Position numbers and translations under genes: made by a program. Under the pieces are notes generated by a model that did not search any database, had not been told where the DNA came from, and saw nothing but the letters and a program-made list of their open reading frames with translations. DNA of 64,000 bases from Cloeon dipterum. Taxonomy: Eukaryota > Arthropoda > Insecta > Ephemeroptera > Baetidae. This document shows, in pieces, positions 59,601-64,000 of the stretch. The stretch lies in NCBI RefSeq assembly GCF_949628265.1, contig NC_088787.1:30866501-30930500 (forward strand). Reading direction: 5' to 3'. Position 1 is the stretch's first letter, and each line of letters begins with the position of its first letter.

Positions 59601-62600
59601 AAATATCAATCAATCACTTTATTTAACACAAGTTGTGTACAACAGATTTTATAATAATAATAATTTGGGTCAGTCATTTAGCTGGTAATTTTGCTGCTTG
59701 AGTCAAACTAATATAATATTAAATATAACATCATATTTGCGTTTCTATTGGTCAGGAACGTATTAAATTGCACTTTTTAACGTATTTAAATTTCAACATG
59801 CAGGGTGATGTCAGGGTCGGGCCCTGAGGGTAAAATCTCGCTTATTTTGGTAACTCTAATAGTTTGAACCTGAAAAATACCCCGAATTTTTTTTTGAAAA
59901 CTTGGCTTAAGTTAGAAAGTCGAAATATCAAGTGGAAATGAGAAACACAACAAGGTTTTCAGGGGGTAACTCCCACCCCTTTTCATCCCTAATCCACCCC
60001 TAGCCATGTTAGAATTATTTCAATTTCTAGCACCTTGAATGTTTGAATTAATAGTTTTACACTTATAAACACCCTCCCTCGTCAACCCCTAACTCACCCC
60101 TTGAAAAATGGGTGGTGTTTTAAGTGTCGATCTTTGTATTTTTGCGCACCAGGAACTCCAATCCGCGGCGTTGAATTTTGTGTATTTTCTTCGTGCATAA
60201 TTTGAATGATGCTTTGGCATTCGACTTGGATTTGGGCTGAAAAAGAATATTATTAAATTTGCAGACCGTGCGTGGGGATGGCGATGCGGCAGCCAAAGCA
60301 GATGAGCCTGTGGCTGGAGTCGCCGGCCACCTCCGACCTGGAGTACTACAACGACCTGCCGGGCAAAGTGCCTCCGGACGTTGGCCCGCCGCCGGTGCCG
60401 CCCCTGCCGCAGTACCATGCGCCCTCGGTGCCGCCTCCTCTGCAGCAGCAGCAGCCGTCGCACGGTATTCCTCCTCCTCCGCCGCCGCCGCCTCCGAGCG
60501 AAAACGCGCCGCACCCGCCCAGGGGCAGCACCAGCAGCAACCTGATCGACCTGCACTCGGAGTTGTCGCCCGTGCACAAGAAGAGCTGGGAGCACGACTA
60601 CGTCAACCACGACGTCGCCGACAAGTTGGAAAACGGCAACGACGTCTTTGACATGCGTAACTATCCTTTTTGTTCACTCTCTTCGCAGTTGACGCCAAAA
60701 TTAGTGGACAACACCTTTTGTACAAAGCAGTCAAGGAGAAATTTAAGATTTTACATGGGAAATAATTTCTTTGCTTGCTGGGATTTATCAGAAAATTATT
60801 GTTTTTTTCAGGTTTTATATTATCTTTTAGCAATTGTTAGTATCTGAAAGTAATTCAGAGTTACGTATTGTTTCTTCCCTGCCTACTCATTATAGCACGG
60901 GATTGCAAAGGCCAAAAATTTTGTGTGCTTTTCGGGACGCCCTTTGCAGGGCAGTGGTCGGGTACCGAGTTGTCCTTTGAGCCGAAAAAATTTATAAATC
61001 CAGCCCATAGGGGCCCCTTGACCAAACCCCTTCCCTATCTTCCTGTGGAAAAAATCGACAAATTGTTCGAATACTTTCGCAAAACTCGAGCAATCGACGC
61101 GTTTTGTCACAGAGAGGCGTAATTTCAAGTCGAAATCAAACTTGGACAGCAGTAAGTAAGTTTAAAAAAATTAAATCAATCAATTTAAAATTGCGCAGAT
61201 TTTGGGGGCGTTGGCGGGGGCAGGCGGTGGCGGCTATCGGATCCAAAACACTCAGTATTTCACAGCGAGTCTGAAAAAGTTCGGTTTGCCACTCTACGGC
61301 CCATAGCAGCCGAGTTAATTTTAAAGTCGAAAATACGCGATTTTTTGTCGGCCCCTATGGGCCGGACGGTGCTGATTTGAGTACCAATCGATTCCCCTTG
61401 GTAAAGGAGCGTCCGCCCGTGTGCGGCTTTCTAAAATCGGACCATATTTCGAATTTTACTGCTGAATTTTCGAAAGAGTCCAATTTTTAATAACCGCCGC
61501 CCTTGTTAATATTTTAGTATTTAGGTCAAATTCACCGCCTCGACAGACAGTGTTGCCGAAAGCGCCCGTCTGGAGGCCCAAGGGGCGCTAACCTCTTGTT
61601 CAATTAAAATATTATCTTGTAAAAAAAGCTTGTGATTTATTCAGACTATGATATAATCCTAATTGTGAGATGTTTCTGTATTTAGAACCGTTTTCGACAA
61701 CCCTGACGGCCGGCGCCACCAGCCTAGCACTGCAAAGGCAGCAGCTCGAGCGTGAACCCTGGTTCCACGGGCCTATCAGCAGGAAGGAGGCGGAGAGCAT
61801 TCTTAAAAATGTAACTATTTAATATACATTAACAGATGACATAAGAATATTGACATTTTTGTAAATTTGCCAGGATGGGGATTTTTTGGTGAGGGAATCG
61901 CAAGGCTCGCCTGGCCAATATGTACTGACTGGACTTCAAGGTGGCGTCAAGAAACACTTACTACTAGTTGACCCAGAAGGGGTGGTAAGAACAAAATAAT
62001 TTAATGAACTAATCTAGTGATTAGCTTTTTTCATACTGTGCCTAAAATAAGACTTTAAGAAAATGGAAATAATATATTTTTATGGATTTAGTTAAGTCAA
62101 AATAGCCTGCTTAAATTGCTACCGAGTTGAATATAAATTTTAAAAGTTAATACATGGATTTAAATTTTTCTGCTGGATTTTTTTGCTGTGCACTTAAATA
62201 CGATCAGATCAAATTTAATTCAAACTTCAGTTAAATTTTTGTATATGCTCCTATTTTGATCCGCAGCCCTGTTAAACAAAACACCGATAAAAAAGACAAA
62301 TGGATAAAAAATTAAAGGACATATGTATTGATGACGTAAAACTAAAATTTTTAATGAAAATCATAGCTCGGTCAAATTTTTTTGGAACCGTTCTCAGCGT
62401 TTAGCAGTCAAGCGCTAGAGCTAGACAAAGAGCGGCCATACTGTGACGTCATCAGTGTCATAGCCGCGGTGTTCAGAACACACCGCCGATTACTAGTTGG
62501 TTTAAAAAGCTATAGGACCAAAGCTGCGTACTTGGAGACTGATTCCAAAATTCCTCTTAATAATACAGAAACTAAACACGAAACTAAAAAATAAATTTAA

Positions 62601-62971
62601 TTTGCGTCCAAACCAATCAATAGGCAAAATGCAACTGAACATCAGCGGCCATGACACCGATGACTTCACAATATGGCCGCTCTCTTACTTTCTTACGCGG
62701 ATGCCGATTCCGATTGCGAGAATTCACACACTCCTCTGAGTTCCAGAATTCACCTAGCATTTTTTCCCTTTAAACTGCTTTTCCCCGAATAGCAGGCACT
62801 CAACTTTTATTGATGTGAATTTCGCAGGTGCGTACAAAGGACAAGATGTTTGAGAGTGTGAGCCACCTGATAAACTACCACAGTGAGAAGAACATGCCCA
62901 TCATATCAGCGGAGAGTGCGATCGTATTGCGACGGCCGGTGCCGCGCGACGGGCCACTCAAGAGCCTCTGA
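35631..62971 (+). CDS. Shc: SHC adaptor protein (PTB–CH1–SH2)
   Basis: Eleven coding exons: 35631–35727, 47672–48218, 57905–58283, 58444–58514, 58584–58644, 58705–58878, 59047–59246, 60265–60656, 61686–61810, 61874–61984 and 62828–62971. All are GT–AG with matching phases, totalling 2301 nt (766 residues). Residues 1–325 are a basic Ser-rich, CH2-like extension. The PTB domain (about 330–505) has [19 protein letters not shown] and [22 protein letters not shown]1 keeps both Grb2 sites, YYND (Tyr537/538) and YVNH (Tyr622), a nine-proline run, and the adaptin-type motif FDMQPF. The SH2 domain (about 667–755) has [12 protein letters not shown] and FLVRES with the phosphotyrosine-binding Arg689. 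Shc couples activated receptor tyrosine kinases to Ras. The protein is much longer than fly Shc (about 400) because of the N-terminal extension. Confidence 0.94.
35728..36237. other. Shc intron 1, start
   Basis: GC-rich sequence continues to about 35800, then AT-rich intron with no feature that I can support. Confidence 0.35.
36238..37733. mobile_element. Large inverted-repeat (foldback) element, 1.5 kb
   Basis: The arms of about 580 bp (36238–36822 and 37157–37733) are near-identical inverted copies around a 334 bp centre. The ends are CCAGGAGCAGTTATTTGCC and the matching inverse GGCAAATAACTGCTCCCAG. Mirror-image open frames of about 80–105 codons in the two arms encode the same peptide only because the DNA is duplicated. 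No clear target duplication was found. A diverged relative may occupy 57000–57840. Confidence 0.85.
37820..38130. promoter_or_regulatory. GC-rich island in Shc intron 1
   Basis: About 300 bp of unique, CpG-rich sequence follows the foldback element, with GATATAAACAGAG (TATA-like) at about 37989–38001. It lies 2 kb after Shc exon 1 and could be an intronic promoter or enhancer. No coding exon that splices in frame was identified. Confidence 0.3.
38131..39239. other. Shc intron 1, with LINE 3' tail
   Basis: This is AT-rich intron. At about 38785–38830 the minus strand reads CCAATAAAGATATTATTATT, the form of a LINE 3' end. A run of C lies at 38856–38867. No gene is supported. Confidence 0.35.
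39240..40700 (-). pseudogene. Non-LTR retrotransposon RT, truncated and frameshifted
   Basis: The 315-codon minus-strand frame 39637–40584 carries reverse transcriptase motifs: [44 protein letters not shown] and the catalytic YADD (about 40156–40167). The fingers region continues upstream in another frame ([19 protein letters not shown], ending at 40593), which shows a frameshift near 40590. A second frameshift near 39680 moves the C-terminal part ([12 protein letters not shown]) to the frame ending at 39395. The 5' part, including the endonuclease, is missing. Motifs place it in the CR1/Jockey-like non-LTR group; clade is uncertain. The 3' end is near 39240, and the copy is antisense to Shc. 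Confidence 0.88.
40735..41240. promoter_or_regulatory. CpG-rich island in Shc intron 1
   Basis: About 500 bp of GC- and CpG-rich, unique-looking sequence adjoins the truncated 5' end of the LINE. Frames are open on both strands, as expected at this composition, and none shows a domain. It may be an alternative promoter, since vertebrate SHC1 isoforms arise from such promoters, or an enhancer. Confidence 0.3.
41554..41942. mobile_element. Palindromic MITE family A, copy 3
   Basis: The left arm has CACCAGATGTATAAGCC and TTCGAAGCCGCCAACAGATG. The right arm has TTTTGGTTTTCAGCACGTC and ATGACGCTGTCTGTTGACGG as diverged inverses. It is older than copy 1 by its divergence. Confidence 0.75.
41972..42240 (-). 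repeat. Duplicated segment with coding-like minus strand, copy 1
   Basis: This matches 55956–56230. On the minus strand both copies read EFEKQLK, one residue, FVYAN, one residue, F, then an acidic tail. The function is not known. It may be the 3' end of a retroelement or a retroposed gene. Confidence 0.45.
42241..44833. other. Shc intron 1, no supported gene
   Basis: Mostly AT-rich. A plus-strand AAAGTAAATAAAACGAATTG near 43405 resembles a LINE 3' end. GC-richer unique patches at 43500–43900 and 44500–44810 could be regulatory. No coding exon is supported. Confidence 0.35.
44834..46860. repeat. GC-rich repeat family, copy 3
   Basis: It starts at the hairpin word AAGCGCTGTAGCGCTTCGCG and carries two GAGAAAGGTCGG modules. 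Its middle is near-identical to copy 2 (45909–46380 versus 25790–26270). It ends near GGGTATTATA at 46851–46860. It lies in Shc intron 1, about 800 bp before exon 2. Compared with copy 2 it lacks blocks corresponding to about 26285–26420 and 26840–27280. Confidence 0.85.
48378..49669. mobile_element. hAT-type non-autonomous element inside a MITE
   Basis: The ends are TAGGGTTGGGAAACTTAGAC and GTCTAAGTTTCCCAACCCTA. The 8 bp duplication ATTATATC is exact (48370–48377 and 49670–49677). Subterminal regions carry tandem TTTAGACGGTTTTAGAC words on both sides. There is no transposase. It contains a complete family A MITE at 48838–49212. Confidence 0.88.
48838..49212. mobile_element. Palindromic MITE family A, inner copy
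   Basis: Both arms are present, from GCAGCCGCCAACAGATGGCG to GGCGGCTTCGAACAC and GCAACTGGTGAG. It lies within the hAT element at 48378–49669, which in turn lies in another copy of the same MITE family, so this copy is the youngest layer. Confidence 0.85.
49909..51886. repeat. GC-rich element A, TATAATAC...GTATTATA ends
   Basis: This 1978 bp GC-rich element starts TATAATAC and ends with the exact complement GTATTATA. A hairpin CGCCCTGCGGGCG lies just inside the left end, and GCGCCTTCGGCGC near the right end. Early sequence repeats GCGCAAAATCGT and GCGCCTCCG every 60–80 bp. The middle shares GAGGAAGGTCG and GAGGGGTCGCGGTCGA with copies 1–3, so it is a diverged relative. No protein is supported. 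Confidence 0.75.
51931..55777. mobile_element. GC-rich element B carrying a helicase fragment
   Basis: The left side begins with CCGCCCTGCGGGCG followed by TGGACCGACGAG, very like the left end of element A. The right 115 bp (55663–55777) match the right end of A (GCACCGTTCCCGCGGG, GCGCCTTCGGCGCT, CCCCGTATTATAGG). Between them lies 3.7 kb of other sequence containing the PIF1-type gene on the minus strand. The simplest reading is an A-like element whose interior was replaced by captured sequence. Two independent partial insertions are the alternative. Confidence 0.55.
52859..55665 (-). pseudogene. PIF1/Helitron-type helicase, 5'-truncated, with introns
   Basis: Reading on the minus strand, exons are 55665–55586, 55516–55009, 54911–54447, 54390–54139, 54083–53886, 53703–53146 and 53080–52859. 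All six introns are GT–AG and keep the frame for over 730 codons. Visible helicase parts are [20 protein letters not shown], the Walker B-type [46 protein letters not shown] and YVSLSRVRH. The order and spacing fit the PIF1 domain of Helitron RepHel or related eukaryotic PIF1 helicases. Walker A is missing: upstream is an in-frame TAG and the end of a GC-rich element. A Pro/acidic C-terminal tail of about 370 residues is not a known helicase part. Whether it is expressed is unknown. Confidence 0.75.
55956..56230 (-). repeat. Duplicated segment with coding-like minus strand, copy 2
   Basis: This pairs with 41972–42240. The minus strand is open from 56314 to 56126 and ends in [19 protein letters not shown], then [14 protein letters not shown] and a stop. 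Downstream on the minus strand are A-rich AATAAA-like words, as expected at the 3' end of a transcript. Confidence 0.45.
57000..57840. repeat. Diverged relative of the 36.2 kb foldback element
   Basis: Several blocks resemble the element at 36238–37733: GAGCAATTGGACGGCTTTTT against GATTGGACGCGATTTTT, CTAACGTGACCCCGA against CTGACGTGACCCTGA, and CCAACGCTCAACCTGGTTTT against the CTGCCCAACCTAGTTTTT region. The match is partial and boundaries are unclear. Confidence 0.4.
59500..60240. other. Shc intron 7 with LINE 3' tail
   Basis: At about 59606–59660 the minus strand ends AATAAAGTGATTGATTGATA, a LINE-type 3' end with a tandem short repeat; no coding part is attached. The rest is AT-rich with a few C-rich lines near 59970–60110. 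No gene is supported. Confidence 0.4.
60880..61600. repeat. GC-rich repeat-related fragment in Shc intron 8
   Basis: Words such as GCCCATAGGGGCCCC, GGCCCCTATGGGCCGG and GGAGGCCCAAGGGGCGC resemble the 3' halves of GC-rich copies 2 and 3. No hairpin start is seen, so this is a fragment or a distant relative. Confidence 0.45.
62420..62692. mobile_element. MITE in Shc intron 10
   Basis: Inverted ends of about 45 bp begin AGAGCGGCCATACTGTGACG on the left. The right-hand inverse begins AGAGCGGCCATATTGTGAAG, and both continue GTGTCAT and GCCGC. No target duplication was clear. It lies about 140 bp before the last Shc exon. Confidence 0.65.
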
Positions 62972-63180
62972 GCGCCGAGACAATTAAGAGAGCATTTAAT
63001 CGACTTCCTCCTGCCAAGCATTTTTATCGAACTAACTTTTTTTCTACTCGGCTAGGAAGACAGTGTCGCCGCCGCCAAGGTTTTCCCCATCAAGTTTTAG
63101 TTCTCTTCAGATTTTTGTTCTAGTGAACATTGGCCAAACTTTGGTTGCATTTGCCACGTACAAATAAAAATAATATTTTT
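62972..63180 (+). other. Shc 3' UTR with polyadenylation signal
   Basis: AATAAA at 63163–63168 lies about 190 bp after the Shc stop codon and is the likely poly-A signal, which implies a short 3' UTR. Confidence 0.6.
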
Positions 63181-63360
63181 CGTCAAGTACTTGTATGTTG
63201 GAATGGCGCCCTCTCGAGGAAAAGGAATTTTGCTAGCAATTAATGAGAACAAAAGTGTCACAAATAATGTTTCATGTGTCCCTCAAATATGTGATCCAGA
63301 AATAGGTACGAATAAATAATTAAATTTATATAATTACACTACTGTTATTAACCAATATCT

Positions 63361-63610
63361 GACGGAATGTCTCGGGTCGCAGGACAAAATTAGTAATATG
63401 CAAAATTACACCAGAAATAGGGAGAAATCCAATGCACGACCTATTAATCAAATTCACACCACATGCAGATTAAATACTAAGGTCCCAAAGTTTTCTTAAA
63501 CGCTGAAATATGATTTTTTTAATTTTTACTAGAAAAAAAACTGACTTTGCTGGCATTGAAAGCGACATGTCCTCATGCCGATTTTGTTCTGCGACCCGCG
63601 ACGTTCGGTC
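63361..63610. mobile_element. MITE downstream of Shc, 250 bp
   Basis: The left end GACGGAATGTCTCGGGTCGC and the right-end inverse GACCGAACGTCGCGGGTCGC are imperfect inverted repeats of about 30 bp. The flanking ATCT on both sides may be a 4 bp target duplication. No coding capacity. Confidence 0.65.
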
Positions 63611-64000
63611 ATCTCTAACACTGCTGACAAATTCTGAGTATTAAATTAAATCACTGATTGCTTGCGACTAAGAGTAAAGTACCAATAATCAATTTCATAC
63701 TTTTCCTGAGTCGGTTTGCGACTGTGAACCACGCCGCTGTGACTTGCGCGTGAAAACAAACAGAGAAATGAATTAGACTCGCGTTACTAAATGGATTTTA
63801 CTCTGGATCGACCACAGCTGTGTGTCCGTCGTCTATTTGACTACCTTTGTAAGTGTGCAAGTTTACTGATAAAAAGTGTCATATTTTTAATACCCACAAT
63901 CGAGGTCATATCAAACTCTTTAAAAATGAAAAACTATCATTAATAAGCATATAATATTTAAAAGTACATATACAGATATATATATATATATATATATATA
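63611..64000. other. Downstream flank with (TA)n microsatellite
   Basis: No gene is supported. A TA-dinucleotide run begins at about 63976 and leaves the window at 64000. Confidence 0.5.

Noticed and set aside
60089..60610. 173-codon minus-strand frame opposite Shc exon 8
   Set aside because: It is the complement of the Pro-rich CH1 exon; the plus strand carries the conserved YYND and YVNH motifs.

Overview
The window is nuclear DNA of an animal, most likely an insect or another arthropod. The genes have GT–AG introns and are recognisable metazoan families. The Shc adaptor resembles arthropod Shc. Introns and intergenic DNA are AT-rich and full of hAT-type MITEs, palindromic foldback elements, LINE fragments and a GC-rich repeat family. 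No species can be named from the sequence alone. There are no bacterial operons, CRISPR arrays, or tRNA or rRNA genes that I can support.

Layout. 0.6–1.5 kb (minus strand): NAA38, the Lsm-fold auxiliary subunit of the NatC N-terminal acetyltransferase, followed 51 bp later by a COA1-like mitochondrial assembly factor. 2.5–9.0 kb (plus): an AF9/ENL (MLLT1/3, fly 'ear') YEATS gene of five exons, 600 residues; its 4.5 kb third intron holds nested MITEs. 11.9–15.6 kb (plus): a six-exon mitotic cyclin B of 475 residues with a destruction box. 15.6–35.6 kb: a long stretch with no confident gene. It contains palindromic MITEs, a tandem duplication of about 3.6 kb (20.2–27.3 kb), GC-rich repeats and a 304 bp near-perfect hairpin with an exact 8 bp target-site duplication. 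35.6–63.0 kb (plus): one 27 kb Shc adaptor gene with eleven coding exons, 766 residues and PTB, CH1 and SH2 regions. Its splice phases and total length agree from start to stop.

The Shc introns are the main accessory territory. Intron 1 holds a large inverted-repeat element, LINE-like sequence on the minus strand, and a GC-rich repeat. Intron 2 holds a MITE-in-hAT-in-MITE nest, two adjacent GC-rich elements with similar ends, and an antisense, 5'-truncated PIF1/Helitron-type helicase. That helicase keeps an open frame through seven exons joined by six phase-consistent GT–AG introns, but it has lost the Walker A region. This helicase-bearing element is the most unusual object in the window.

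The four host loci act in separate processes: protein acetylation and mitochondrial assembly, chromatin reading and transcription elongation, mitosis, and receptor tyrosine kinase signalling. I see no sign that they form one pathway. All splice sites and element boundaries were read by eye; none was tested against transcripts or databases.
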